Positions 13,001 through 28,493 of a stretch of DNA of 64,000 bases are shown one piece after another; the stretch's first letter is position 1; every line of letters begins with the position of its first letter. The notes under the pieces are model-generated. The model saw only the letters and a list, made by a program, of their open reading frames with translations. It was not told where the DNA came from and did no database searches. Both the position numbers and the translations under genes were made by a program. Source of the DNA: Parietaria judaica (lineage: Eukaryota; Streptophyta; Magnoliopsida; Rosales; Urticaceae); the NCBI GenBank assembly GCA_954871525.1, contig OX940865.1, forward strand, positions 27,698,420 through 27,762,419. Reading direction: 5' to 3'.

Positions 13001-15231
13001 TTCTGGAAGTGTAGCGTCGGAAATTCTTCTGTATCTGAACCGCTGCTGCTTCTCGTCTCAGCTCCTCGAAAAGTTTGCGAGAAGATATGCCTAATCACAG
13101 TAGAATAAACTACATTGTTAAATTCAGAACCCAAAAAGTTAAAACTACAAAATCAGGCTGGTAAGGTTACACCTGACATTAACTTTTTGCGATGTAGATT
13201 ATAGCAGAAATTTACTATAAGGGAATTGTCGATTTGCCGTCTTGTAGAAATACGAAAAGTTAGGGCCTCTTTGGTGAATATTAAACATGCTTTATTATAT
13301 TAAACTATAGAACTAAGCATAATTAATATTTACAAAAGAGTCCTAACTTTTCAAATTTCCACAAAAGAGTCCCTAATTATTTATAGCAATATAATTTGTA
13401 GCCTCGTATAAGATGTAATCTTATTACTAATTAACAACATTCATCATTTTTTCCCAAAACCAACAAGTATAAACAAAAGAATTAAGACATGAATCGAAGT
13501 ACCTCGGAGATAAGATTGCAATTGAATAGCAGCCCTGCGGAGTGCAATGAACTCTTTGCGTGCAATATAGGTGCGTATTTGTCTTTGAATGATCCTCGCT
13601 GCATTTCCAAGTACTTCTGCTCTTCTTGCATCCAACTCGGCCATCTGCCCAGCTCGAAGAAAGACTTTCGTCTTACCTATCTGTAAAATATAGAGATAAA
13701 GAAACAATTAAATATATATGCCATATTTCCATAAATAAATTATTAATAATCAAGCTGAAATCCTTGAATATGGTGCAATAAAATTGATAATTATTGTTGC
13801 TTAAAGTGCTAACTTTATCATATTTATTGTTTCATAATGTAATCTTCAACAGGCAATACTACAAGACAAACTATACAATGCAATTTGAATCACCTGATAG
13901 CCTTTCAGTCCCCTTCTGTCCAGAATCTTTTCGCATGCAGTCTGGTCATCATAACTGTTAAGGAAACAAGAATTTTTAATCTAAGTTTTTCGGGAAAATC
14001 ATATCGGTGATGAAAACAAAATAAAGCTCTATAAACACTTACTTTCCATCCAAAACTTCTGGAAAAAGAACCCCAAAGCGATGAAGAAATTCGTAAAACG
14101 TCCGTCTGGTAGGATACCCGGCACAACTGATCCTGATTGCCTCAAGAACACCCTACATGATTAATCGTTGATAGAGCTTAGAGAAATAATACAGTTAATT
14201 CAAAAGATGTTGCAATCGTTACAGACTAAATGAACATGATATTGTAGATACGATATACTTACACCACAACGCAATTGTTGGATGATATTGAAGTTCTCAA
14301 AAATACCCGGCTTCAGGACATTATTCGGCTTCACACATCTGATATAGTGCGGTTCAGTTGAACTCAAGGTCTCCATCAGAGATTGAAGTTGTAACTGCAT
14401 TTGTAAGAAACCGGCCCATCATTAATCCAAGAAAAATGACCTTAAGACTATGACTATCAGACACAGAACCAACACCACAATTTTTAATTAGGAGTATGTC
14501 CAAATTATATATTTTAAATTAAGAATATCACACTAATCGGTAAGCGTATTTTTAAAAAAAGGCACCTAAACTTCTTAGGTAAAATTAGCTCGGATTTTGC
14601 CACCTTCAATAGTAAATTAAAGCATACCAAAAGCAGACATTTTAACGATGCAAAGTTTCCTAGTAACTGCTCATAACTGCTACTAGTTCTATATGACTAA
14701 TTACAAATAATTATAATTCATTACATAGCTAAAATCATGTATACACGGGTCCCAAGTCCTAAATTTTGATAAATTGGTTCAAATATAAATGTCTTACAGA
14801 GATTGTCCATTTAAATTACCTTAAAGCGCGACCCAATGGAAGAAAATTTGGATGACTTGGAGGATTCCTCGGGAAGTGGCGGAAAAAGGCTCGACACAAA
14901 CGAGCATTTAGCTGCAGTTAATAGATCTTGATGCTCCGCGATAACATAATCCTTGTTTTTATCAAGGAATTGATCTGCCAAATAGTTGACCTAGAAATCA
15001 AAGAAATCAACTTATCAGCATAGATGCATTTATTGGGACTGGATTGAATAATGTTGAGTTAGAAACACGCTTACCTCGCCAGCATAGTGAGAAATAGTAA
15101 AACTGGTTCGAGAAAGCTTAGGCTTGATAAACCGCTTGTTGTTTTTGAATGTCTGGTACAATTTCTGAGCAAATGTTTCATGAGTCGATTTTGGAAACAT
15201 GCTGCACGAAGGAATGATCAATCAATTAGGC

Positions 15232-15271
<40 letters not shown>

Positions 15272-18200
15272 GTTTATAATCTATGGTTGCACAATTAGAA
15301 TCACTTAAGATAAAGACTTTAGATTATAATATGCTCAAAGGAAAATTAAAAAGGAAAAATCTGTCATTACCAGGCTTCATCTAAAAGTGCAATTACGCCA
15401 CCAGGTTTCTGCAAAAATATAGGAGAATATAATTTTAGTTACATTTTATAATTAACTTTCACCTACGATTATGATTCTGCAAAATGCATCTGATATTAAG
15501 TATCAATTATATATCTTCACTAACAATTTATGAAGTATAGTATATATATCACCTTCTCAATGAGATCGAGGACGTCTTGGTTGTCAACGAACTCAATGTA
15601 GCTCCAATTAATTTCTTCTTTTGTGTATTCTTCTTGTTCCATTTTGAAAACGTGCTACAAGCATAATAATCGCAGTTAGAATCTTGACTGATCAGGGAAA
15701 AAAAAGTATATGGAAACTATTTTAATTAAGATTTAGCACCTGATTGAAATGTTGTTGAAGCTTCTCATTTGTGAAATTGATGCAGAACTGCTCAAAACTG
15801 TTTCAACACCATAAATTGTCAGCTTCAAAGAAACATACCGAAAAACATCAAATTGCATAGAAGTATTTGGCTTACCTGTTGAACTTGAAGCTCTCAAACC
15901 CATAAATATCAAGGACTCCAATTAATGATTTTGAGTTCGGATCCTGCCCGATTGAATTGTTGATTTTGTCGACGAGCCTGAACGCATTGATTACATGTAT
16001 CAGTCGCTAGAAAATGAAGAATCAAACATAGACCGAAAAACTCAAACATTACTTCCATATCCGGACAACCGGAAAGACCGGTTAAGATCAACCGTAACTG
16101 CTTATCTTAAGAAATAAACCAAATATTATCAAGCTACTAGTTGATAAAATATATTGGTATTATATTTCAGTTATATATTTATGAGGTTATTACCAAGTTA
16201 TATTTAGGACAGCATTATGCTATTTTACTAAGAAATGTCTTACTAAAATAAATTTATAACTGGTTTTCAACTGTACTTAGAACCGAATGATAACCTAGTT
16301 TGACCGGGTTTTTTAACCAGTTTAACAATTAGAATTTATACGGAAGACAACTGCTTATAGTTTTTTAGAACATTTAATAAAACATAAGTGAGAAGCAAAG
16401 GGACAGAAGTCAAGTACCAATCAAATAGGCGTGAATAGACGGTTTTAGCCAGGGCATCCCTGCTGGCCAATGCAGCCACTGGGTCAAGAGTTCTTGTAAT
16501 AACCTCTTCTGGTGTTACCATTACACGCTTAATCAACGCATCTTCCAAACTCTTGGCATCGCACCTATTGTGGGAATAGTTCTGTTATATTCCATAATAT
16601 AAAATTCTATATCTCTAACATAAGGAATAATATTTCTAAAAGTTAAACAAATAATAAGCGCATAATAGGAAATTTCTAGTCTAGGAATCTAAAACTACCA
16701 ACTATATTTTAAATTTTCTATACACAAAATGTGCACAAGTTATTAGGCGTGCTGTCAACAAATAAGCAATCATTTAGCAGAATTTTTTTACTTAAATAGG
16801 AAATTCATGTCAATAAAAATAGCAAACCTTAGCAGTTCAGCGGTCGTGTCAAGATGGAATCTGGATTTGGTGTCCTTAATGACTGAAGAGTCGATTTCCG
16901 GTCCCTTAGAAAACTCAACATTCCCAAGATGCAAAATCGCAGCCACAACCCTAAAAATTGCGTCCTGAAGAAAAGAATTATCCGTGTCAACATCTCAGTG
17001 CTACATCATATAAAAATCATCCAAAAATTGTTCAGAAATTTGACCTGTTCTTCCTCACTGATTCCAACTACATCCATAGCCCTGCGAGTGGCAAGATATT
17101 CTTCACCATCGTCTATACCATCGAGCTCATAACAATTGGACTGGTTTAAGTAATGATAATCTTTAGGGCTTCCTAACTTAAACTTCTCTTTTTCCTGCAG
17201 GAAATGCACGTAACTTGGTTATAATCCGTACCTCTATCTAAAAAAAACAGTTATGTAAGAAAAAAAAATATATATAAAAGTCTTAATACCTCTGGTGGTG
17301 CCTTACAGAGAAGGTAAAAACAATGGTAATTTCTTTCAGGGTCTGAAATTTGACAAACTCGAGATCTCTCGAGTAGATACGTACGAACGGCTGCCCCAGA
17401 TATTCTTCCGTTCTTGTCAAACTGAAGCTCGACGAATTTACCAAAACGACTGCAAAATCATATAATAACTAATCAGTAAGAGAGGGAAATATGGAGGTTT
17501 TCTACAGCATATTAGCATTTCCACCATTTGGGTCAACAGTATATGACAACTAAAGGTGCATTTTGCAAAACAAAGTGGAGATAAACACTCCAACAGACAG
17601 CAACACATTAAGAATGCAATATCTTCACATGTTTCCGTAACTTAATTTTGTATTAGTTACCTGCAACTAATGTACAGATGCCAATACTTAATTACGCTTT
17701 TGTGTTCTTTTTAATTAGAACATGCACTCAACGTTCAAACTAATAAATGATATGGTACCAACAATTTCTAGTCTGGATCAATACTGTGCATCCTCAGTTC
17801 AAACATGAGGCAAAAATAAAAAATCACCTCGAGTTATTGTTCCTGACGGTTTTTGCATTGCCAAATGCTTCAAGAACTGGGTTGGACTGTAAAAATACAA
17901 AATCAACATTTCATTACTAACTGCGGCATTTTATTATCTGGAAAATGAACAAGCATATAACTTGAGGAGCCTGGAATTTTATACAAATTAAAAATATCTA
18001 TCTATCTATCTATATATATATATAAATATATATTACTTCTAGAACTTGTTGTTCAACTGTACGTCCTTCTACTCCAGAACGACCCCCGAGATAGGCAAGG
18101 TATCGCATAAGCATCTTTGTTGTTTCTGTTTTACCAGCACCACTTTCTCCACTGACCAAAATGGAGTTACTCTTTCCTTCATTGATCATTGCCCTAAAAA

Positions 18201-19861
18201 TAAAATAGTATAAAATTAGAAAACTAACTTATGCAATATGGTATTGAACTAGGAAAATGCATAACCTATTGATATAAAGAATATAACCTGTATGCAACAT
18301 CTGCAACTGCAAATACATGAGGACTCAATTCTCCAAAACCAGCTCCTTTATATTGTTCCATCATATGGGTATCATAAAGATGAGGTAACCTTTGAAAGGG
18401 GTTGACTGCAATCAGTATGTTTCCAGTGTATGTCTGGAAGAGAGTATAAGAGTAGTATAATAAGAATTTTGCAGGTGAGAGAATATATTTCTTCCTCGGA
18501 TTCTGTCAAAATATATTTAACGTATATAACTTGAAATAAAAATACGGTGTCTTACATATATTTCATTAAGTTCATATCTTGCTGCCAAGTTATGCAGAAC
18601 TCCCGGTTCGTGCAGATATGACAATTTTGTCATGTCGTCTACACCTCCGGGAGGAGCCTCGGTATCCTTCGGAAACACTTTGGATATTTTCGCGACGACC
18701 TAAATAAGTACCAAATATCATTCATTAGTGAACGGGTGATTTACTGTATATCCGATGAAAAAGAAAATGAAGCAGAAAATTTGAGATTATGTTCTCACTT
18801 TCTTCCCATTCGTAGTATTAACGTGAACATCTTCACCATCGATTCGAAAAACTTCTCCATCAAGCCATGCTTCAGCCGGATCCTCAACCCAAACATGGGA
18901 CCCTACAATAATATTAACCGGTGCAGCCTGAACGAAAGAAAAATCCATTAGAAATGGAAAGAAAAATGTATATCTCAACACAACGAAAAAAGTCTATTAA
19001 AAAAATGTTCAGAAAAGAGATAAATCTCGTCAGCACTCTATGGAAGTAAGAAAATAGTCTTATATACCATTTATGCCACAGACGCGTAAAAATACATGAC
19101 AGTCAAGTATTAGTCAAGAAATGATAATCATATAATTCCCGAAATCCAAAACTACCAAAGAATAATTCCAACTATAAAAATCAATATATTAACTGAAATA
19201 TGCAAGCCAATTACACAAGAGAATTGAAAATTATTAACACCAACACACAATCACGATTCGGCTGTTTTTTTCCAAATAGCAAAGCTGAATATAATTAGTT
19301 CACAAACTGCGAAGATCAGAATTGTCTTCTGCCCATGAGCTTCCGACTTCTCCGCACGTATTTGATGGCAAAAAGACTCCATTCCGGAGCTTGGTATGGT
19401 TAAACCGTATAAGGATCACCCTCGAGAATTTGAGCTATAAGCTAGTACACTAATTTTCGAACTACGAAACTGCACAACAACGAGGTTCTTCGCAGTTAAC
19501 CGAGCAGGACTTCGCTCTGGTTCTCTTTGACCACGAAACCAATCTAACTATCTAAGGTTTTACGCATTTCCAATACAGTTCTATCATCGAAACCAATAAT
19601 TTGACAATGCAGAGACCAAGCAAGCACGAAAACGGAGCATATCTACAGCCTATGAACAGAACACCGTGACAAACTCAATCAAATGCTCAAGAACATCCCG
19701 ATCCTTCACAAGACTAGTGAAATCAATTCCAGCACGCCTCGAAACACGTCGCATCCGATTCAACTCAGCTCTCCGACCGAGTCAAACGAAATCAGCGAAT
19801 CGAAAAGCCAAACAGAGCAACAGGGAGAACAGAAAACAAAGCCGATCAAGCAAGTTACCAT
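7033..19861 (-). CDS. XI-K: Class XI myosin, XI-K-like, complete
   Basis: This actin-based motor drives organelle movement and cytoplasmic streaming. There are 39 coding exons joining in frame to 1529 residues. Exon 1 is the ATG alone (19859-19861). Others include 18799-18927, 18556-18699, 18288-18433, 18037-18193, 17828-17886, 17290-17449, 17045-17194, 16828-16964, 16418-16564, 15876-15977, 15740-15797, 15553-15654, 15371-15408, 15075-15201, 14820-14990, 14263-14394, 14043-14152, 13894-13954, 13503-13680, 12885-13090 and 12540-12659; the last are 7472-7554 and 7156-7033. An N-terminal SH3-like region is followed by the motor: P-loop GESGAGKT at 156-163, switch I NNNSSRFG at 209-216, switch II DIYGFE at 434-439. 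IQ neck about 735-880, coiled coil about 880-1070, globular tail with DIL domain about 1115-1529. Tail blocks such as [15 protein letters not shown] and [13 protein letters not shown] match XI-K best. No broken exon was found. Confidence 0.95.
15234..15268. repeat. (TA)n microsatellite in a myosin intron
   Basis: About 35 bases of uninterrupted TA dinucleotide lie in the intron between myosin coding exons 14 and 15. Such tracts vary in length between individuals and are a useful marker; no function is implied. Confidence 0.9.
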
Positions 19862-20240
19862 AGCGATTCGAGCTCGGCGATCGTCTCCGCTAACTCATCC
19901 GAGACCAGGTCCAGATCGGAGAGAATCGACGCCGACCAGTACAGCTCCCGAATTTCAACGCCAATTCAGCTCCCGGAAACAGCTGAATCCAGAACTCCTC
20001 GCGAGCTGACAAAGCAGATGGGAGAGGAATCCGAGGAATCGGAGCACAGAGGCGATTTTCTCGCCCCTTTTCTCGAGCTTTCGAATTTCGGTTTTTTCTC
20101 GCGAAAAAAAAATGGAAAAGAGAGAAAAGAAGACGAAACAGAGACTCTTATATACACACACACGTATATATATACATATATATATTATATTATATAATTA
20201 TATTATATAATGAGAAAAGCAAGAGCTTTCGAGCTTGTAT
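19862..20240 (-). promoter_or_regulatory. Myosin 5' UTR and core promoter region
   Basis: Upstream of the ATG-only exon the minus strand is open-textured, then CT/GA-rich (about 20050-20140), and reaches a dense TATATA tract at about 20165-20210 that could hold the TATA box. Transcription would start roughly 250-300 bases before the ATG. The placement is inferred from composition; no initiation site can be read directly. Confidence 0.35.
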
Positions 20241-23200
20241 TTGTCATTCTCTCTCCTGAGCTGAGTTGTTTGCTGTGTCTCTCTCTACAAAAGTAATTAT
20301 ATTCTACTTATATTTTGGTCTAATAGCGGCAGAAGTTCTTAAAATATAACCGAATCTCGATTAATTAACTTTTTTCCGATTCCAACTCGAATCATTATCA
20401 TTAAATTTGATTAAACTTTTTGGTCTCAATATAATTAATTTATAGAGGTTATATTATAGTTCCGTTCAATTTCTCTAGAAAATGTGAACAGAGAAGAGAC
20501 CGAAAATAATTAAAATAAAATAACATAAATAAAATTACGCAGAAGTGAGATGTGTCTTTAAATCAATGTTCTACAACAGAAATTAGATTAAGCTACTGTT
20601 TAACTCAATTTGACACTTGAGTTTGGGCATCGTTGGTGTTATTGACTATAATTTAAATACTTTTGCCGTTAATATATGATCTGGACTCTGGTCAGCAAAG
20701 GAGGACTGGTTTGGGGTTTTCGTGGTCTCCACAAACATACAGTGTGAGCTAATTATCACAGACAGATATATATATGTGCATTTTCGGTTCCCATGTGCTG
20801 TCTTTGCCCTCCGAGTTCCTTTTATTCACGGAATTGCCATCTCCACTTGATAACAGTTTAATTAACATAAAGGTTCCTTTTGAGGCTTGAGCTTTGAATT
20901 TGATTGTCTGTACGCTTTGCCTCTCAACTTTGGTTTTTGGCTGAAATATCCCGTGCAGTTTTTAAAAGTAACGAGTTGCTCGTTCGCGTTAAAGACGACG
21001 GAAAATGTTAAGGTGCGTGATAAGGTGACATGAAGTTTTATCCTAAGCGCTCTTCAAGAAATATAATTTTTGAAAATTTAAGAAGTAGTTTACCAAATAT
21101 TATGGATAATTGCTTCTACACGTGGTAAAAAATAATCAAAGTTAATAATTTGCGCATAATATTTGATTTGAGTACTTTAATGATAATATTGACGAGACAA
21201 ATTTGAATTTTGATTGCTTGATAATAATTTTGCGGTTTCGAGTATTGATATCGTTCGATAACAAACGGATAAATATACCCTTGAGCTATGGAAGCAAACA
21301 CTAAGATTTTATTATTATTTTTTAACGAGTTATGAGGATATGTTACTTTTTATAGTTTAAGGGCATTGTTGCTATGGATTGAAGTTTTATATGGCAAAGT
21401 GTACTTACATTTACATATGAGGTTCATGGGGTATTATTGTCATTCGATTACTAGTGGATTGATTTAATATATCGTAATCTATTGTAGTGATCCTATTCGA
21501 TAAATATACTTTCAAGTTATGTTACGCATAAATTAAATATATTTTTTAACGAGTGATTATAAAATGACTATTATAAATAGGGTGACATTATTAACTAATG
21601 CCACAACGCGCTCTTACATTAATAGATATATTCCGTGTATAACATGTGATACTATTGATAAACTTTATATATGTAGCATGTGAGTCCTTATAGAGTTTGA
21701 ACATTAAACTTGGGATCTCTTAGAGGTATGTAGTGCAGTTACTGTTAAACTAGAAAAACTTGATTATGATGAAACGTTGCTTTGATATTTTAGACTTACG
21801 AGGACATTGCTGCTATAAAATGAAGTTTATGGGGTGAAGCATGCTTACATGTAAAAATCAGAGGGTATTGTTTTGACAAATTCAAACGCTCTAATTAGAA
21901 TCGGGGGAGATACACTTGAGATCCTATTGTTACAATTTGCAAAAGCTTAAGACAATTTAATCACTTTATGTTGTTTAAAGAGGAAAATCGAATAACACAA
22001 ATATATATGCCTGCCATTTATTAGATTTTTACTATAAATGTGTACATTGTAATTTTGTATGTCAAATTGGTCGGTTTATGACTGAAATAACATTTATGCA
22101 CTATTTTAGCCGACTATTCTTTATTTTTTGGTATCAAAGTCAAACTTTAGTTACATTAAAAGTAATATTTGTTTTAAATTGTGGTTAATATGATAATCAC
22201 ACTATAGCAAATAAAAAAATAAATATAAGTTATGCATCGTACATATTAGCATCATAGAAAATTCGTAAATCGCCCACATGTAACAACAATATATATATAT
22301 ATATATATTTAATTAATTAATAACCGAAGAATTCATATTAAGGAGTAAGAACGAATTAATATCATAGGAATTATCATCTAAAATAAAAAATATTGTAATA
22401 TTTTTGGACCCAATCAACTTAAAATTAAAATAATTCAAATTAAGATATGGTCAGTAAAGAACTAAAGATAGCATTTAGATTTTGCTGATTTCCATGTATA
22501 ATCGTCTTTTTAATTTTGTCCATGACCACCTCGACAAGTAATGAAAATAAATAAACAAGTCAATATTATATTTTATTTTATTTTTTGGCATTTATTTTTA
22601 TAGAGAAATAATCGAGATACCTGAGCAAGTTACTATTGTTCCACAATAAATTAAATTCTCAATAACGTATCATTTATAATTTGATATTTAACATTGCAAG
22701 GGATACTCAAGCTTTATTAGTATGTAATTTAGGGATCAAATTGTCTAATTTTAAATTAATTTGTACTTGAATACTTAAGCGAAAAACACTGATAATAAAA
22801 TATATTAGAATTTTTATAAATTAATATTATCGGAATCGGATAATTTTATTAATTTAATGATGTTAGTTTGAGTCGAGACCGTACACAAATTTTATTTAAT
22901 CAAATTATTAATATCGAGTATTAATTTAGCGAAGTTCTACTATAATATGTTTCACTAGATTGCATTAGACATTTCAAACGCAAAATGGCATGTTGACGTG
23001 TCATGTCATTTCTTGTAGGTCCAAATCTATTAGCTTAGCTACAACAAACAAATACACTCAAAACACTCAAAGTTTATAATATTGATATTTTAATATATAT
23101 GTTCATAATTTGACAGTCAAATTATGTAAACATTTATATGTTGACATCGTCGAAGTGAATAATTTTATTGTAATTAAACAAAAATATCACAATTCACAAC

Positions 23201-25090
23201 ATATTATTGCAATATTTAAGTGAAGTAAAGTATTAAAATTAGATCTTTTTGCCGCTATTTTTATTAGTAAGATAAGTGATCAGACGTTGGTTTCTTACGT
23301 ACGTATTTCGCCTTAAACCATTGCTGGTGGGACCCACTTTATAATTTTGTATCAACTAATTTTCATTCACAATCACACGTCTACGGGGGGGCTAAAACAG
23401 TCATTTCGTAATTCAAAAGGAAAATTATATTCTCAATCACACAGCTTTTCAAATATTAAATAATTAATTTATACAAACAAGCAGTAATATCCTCGCACAT
23501 TTCACTGGCGCCTAAATACTTTACCTATATTTTGGGCCGAGGAATATTAGCATACGAATAGTCCCACCGTAAGTAATATGCACCAAAATCACTATTGGTC
23601 AATCACGCAATAACACATGTAAATTTTTTAAAACTTTTATAAATTAATATTTGATAAACTAATAATCTCTGTAAAATAGTAATTTTGTTCGATCGCAATT
23701 TGGTCAGTGTAAAAAATGATCTATCTCGATAAGATAATAATATAATATATCTTCAGAGAATTCAATAAAAATATAGTCCCATTAATATCATAAATTAAAA
23801 AATTTACAAAATTATATTTAAAACCAATATGATTTATGTAAATATAGTTATAATGTTGCATATTTTTCTTAAAACTTTAATCATGTTGGAGCAGACCTCA
23901 AAAAAAAAAATTATCAAAATATTATGGTATTGTGTTTTTAAACTCCAGCAGAATTTATTTAATCAAGTCAGATTTCTTAGAATTCCGAAAATACTCTTGT
24001 AATCATAAATTAATATCTCTTTAAATTAATAAAATTTCACGATCCCAATATTATTAATTTATAGAGATTTTACTGTACTATTAAAGTTAGTTAAATTGAT
24101 ATTTTTATTAAATTGATATTTTTATTTTTGAATAAGGTATTAGTTTATCTAATCACAAGTCTATTTAATATTATTAAATTATTTGATAAATAAATAATTG
24201 AAATAATATAAAATATTTTAATGTAAATTTTATACAAAATTTACTGCAATATTATATATATATATATTTAATACTAATATTGCAAAGTATATATATTTTC
24301 ATATATATTTACACTCGTTATTTGGATCAGAGGAATTTAACAATGACATAATAGAGATCATGACGACATTATGTTGAGCTCTTTATTAGAAAATAATTTA
24401 TATTGCATGTAATAATAAAGTATTATTATATAAAAAATATTTTATTAATAATAAAGTAGTTGCCAAGGCGATTTGTATTTCGGGCGGCTAGAATATCTGA
24501 TTGCTGTTGAGGCGGCCCAAATGCAATGCGAACTTCGAGTCTTTTATGTAATAAAATATTCATTATAAAGAAATAAGGAAATAAATAAATATTACAAAAA
24601 TATATTTCGAACTAATTTTATCAACTATCAAGTATTAACACGGTAAATATATGAAAGTGTCTGGACTTTCGATAAATGTTTAATCTCGGTGTTTTATTTT
24701 ACAGTATTTTTAATTCTTATTATTAAAAATATAAATTAATATAAACCGTCCGACTCAAATACTTGAAAAACGACTTAAAACTCCAGTAAATTAGAGAAGA
24801 CGAAGTCGTATACCAATTGTTATAACGTTTTTTTCCCTTTCTTCTTATCAATTACTTGTATTTATAAATATGTTTAAAGAAGTTTATTCAAGACATAAAT
24901 AAATAGAAAACTGACGGGATTTTTAGAGGTTATAAACTATAACGACTAGTCAGAAGGGGTTTCTCGACGATACTAAGAGTTAAGCCTTCACCCAAGGACA
25001 CTTGTTGGATAAAACCATCTTATCCTCTAAATCTAATCAAATATTCGTCAAGTGCAAGAGCGTTATTCTCGTAATATTTGACTAGAGAGT
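20241..25090. other. Long AT-rich intergenic region with decayed repeats
   Basis: About 4.9 kb has no plausible exon on either strand; the few ORFs are short and AT-derived. Remnants of one dispersed repeat, with ends like AATTAATTTATAGAGGTT, are visible at about 20340-20460, 22800-22945 and 23630-24075. TA microsatellites occur at about 22290 and 24253. Nothing else is recognisable. Confidence 0.5.
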
Positions 25091-25099
25091 TATGAAACT

Positions 25100-25450
25100 T
25101 CTACATGAATGTGCCACTTTTCCGAGCCGGAGGAACAATGCGACTGCGACACCGCCTCATGGACGGGTGTCTCGATGAGGTCCGAGAGGTAGACCTGAAC
25201 CTGGCGACGTCGCGAAATCGCCAAACGTTGATCGCGATGCGTCGTGGTGGAGAGTTTGGCGATGCGTCGCGACGTCGAGAGAGAGCGAGTGTGACTGTGT
25301 GAGTGAGTGAGAGTCGCGACGACGGAACTCCATCGCGAATCGTCGCGACTTTGACCCTTGCATCGTGATGAATCACGACGAACCCAAAAGCATCGCGAAC
25401 GTCGCGACTCGGTGAAATTCGTCGCCAACCGTGAGGAATCACGGCGGAGA
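25100..25450. repeat. CG-rich patch of CGTCGCGA-type motifs
   Basis: In an otherwise AT-rich stretch, about 350 bases are dense in TCGCGAC, GCGTCGCGA and CATCGCGA motifs on both strands, giving spurious overlapping ORFs. The motif repertoire resembles the interior of the MITE at 49037-49328, so this may be a decayed or end-truncated relative. Clear terminal inverted repeats were not found here. Confidence 0.45.
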
Positions 25451-25964
25451 GTCCTCTTAAGTTTCTTTAACTCAACTTTTCTTCCTAAAGGGTAATTTAG
25501 ACATTGTATTAGTTGTTTGGGCCCAATATGCGAAATGAAAGCCCATTTCACTCTCTTGAATGCTTGTACATGAAGAAATAGGTTCACCTAATATTACTAC
25601 ATCGATGATCTGTAGATCATATCCTTAGCGAATAACTAATTTCTCAAGTCATCTATGAATTACCACGAACCCTATCGCACGATCATTTAATTATGCTGGA
25701 AGAGTCTTTAACACTTATTTTTAGATTATTAATCATTATACTATCTTATTATAAAATCAATATTCTCATTCTCAAATACAACGAGAACCGAACAATGCAA
25801 AAGAGAAACAAAAAAAAATGAAGAAAAAAAATCCTCCGAATTATACACTCTTGATTTTATATTTTCTTCAAAAAATTACTCTTAAACTTTATTTTTCTCA
25901 ACTATACTCACTCTCACAATTCTCAGCCCCAAAATTTACCAATGTCTAACTCTAAGGCCCTTTT

Positions 25965-27749
<1,785 letters not shown>

Positions 27750-28493
27750 AGACTGAGTTTGCTGTTCGTTAATGGCGGGATTTTCACTCGTTTTTGTTGT
27801 TGTGTGTTGAGATTTTGAAGATGTTTTTGTGTAATGTTGTAGTTTGTTAAAGATGACTTGGGTTGGAAGGAAGATACGAGCTTTGTCTTTTTTAGAATAA
27901 TAAAGGAAAAAGAGAGTAGACAAGTGGTTAACTTTGTGTACATGTTGCTAAGTATCATTTTTTAGTGATTTAATGGCTTTTATCGTAATTGCGCATGTTT
28001 TCCATTTTGCGACGCTCGTACCGCTATAATCTCAGTCGTGAGATAAGATTAGACTTCACGCTCGACGTTGCTTGAAGATTCCACAGTGGTGTCGACTAAA
28101 ACGAAAATGGCAGGAACAAAAAATAAAGATGACACCAAAATGTTATAATGGTTAGATTTCGGTGTAAGTCGAAGCAATGTTGGGAATCTTTCACTTCTGA
28201 CCCATCAGTAACTATAAACAGGTTAATATACACTTAAAGAGCTGAGTCACCAAACAAACTCAGTTGAAAGCAGGAAACTTGCTCTCTTGATTCCTAAAAT
28301 GCCCAGAAAAATCAGGGGAGGAACAAGGAAATGAAAGCTACAAAATCTCCATTAAATCGGTCCTCAAAGATTGTAAATCCGTGACCGAACTACCCAAGGA
28401 TATAAATTTTAAGCTAGGATGCCGTTCGGAAGCTGGCTCATAAACCCTCATACAATAAACTATAATGTATATGTTTCTTCATCGTTCATGTCT
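27750..28493. other. Spacer between convergent threonine synthase and VIP3 genes
   Basis: It holds the two 3' UTRs. A poly(A)-type signal for threonine synthase sits near 27895. No other coding or repeat feature is evident. Confidence 0.5.

Noticed and set aside
8526..18981. Many short minus-strand ORFs treated as separate genes
   Set aside because: Each contains one myosin exon plus intron read-through; spliced together they form the single XI-K-like gene.
25090..25587. 165-codon and overlapping ORFs on both strands
   Set aside because: They are generated by the CGTCGCGA repeat patch; no recognisable protein motif or splice structure.
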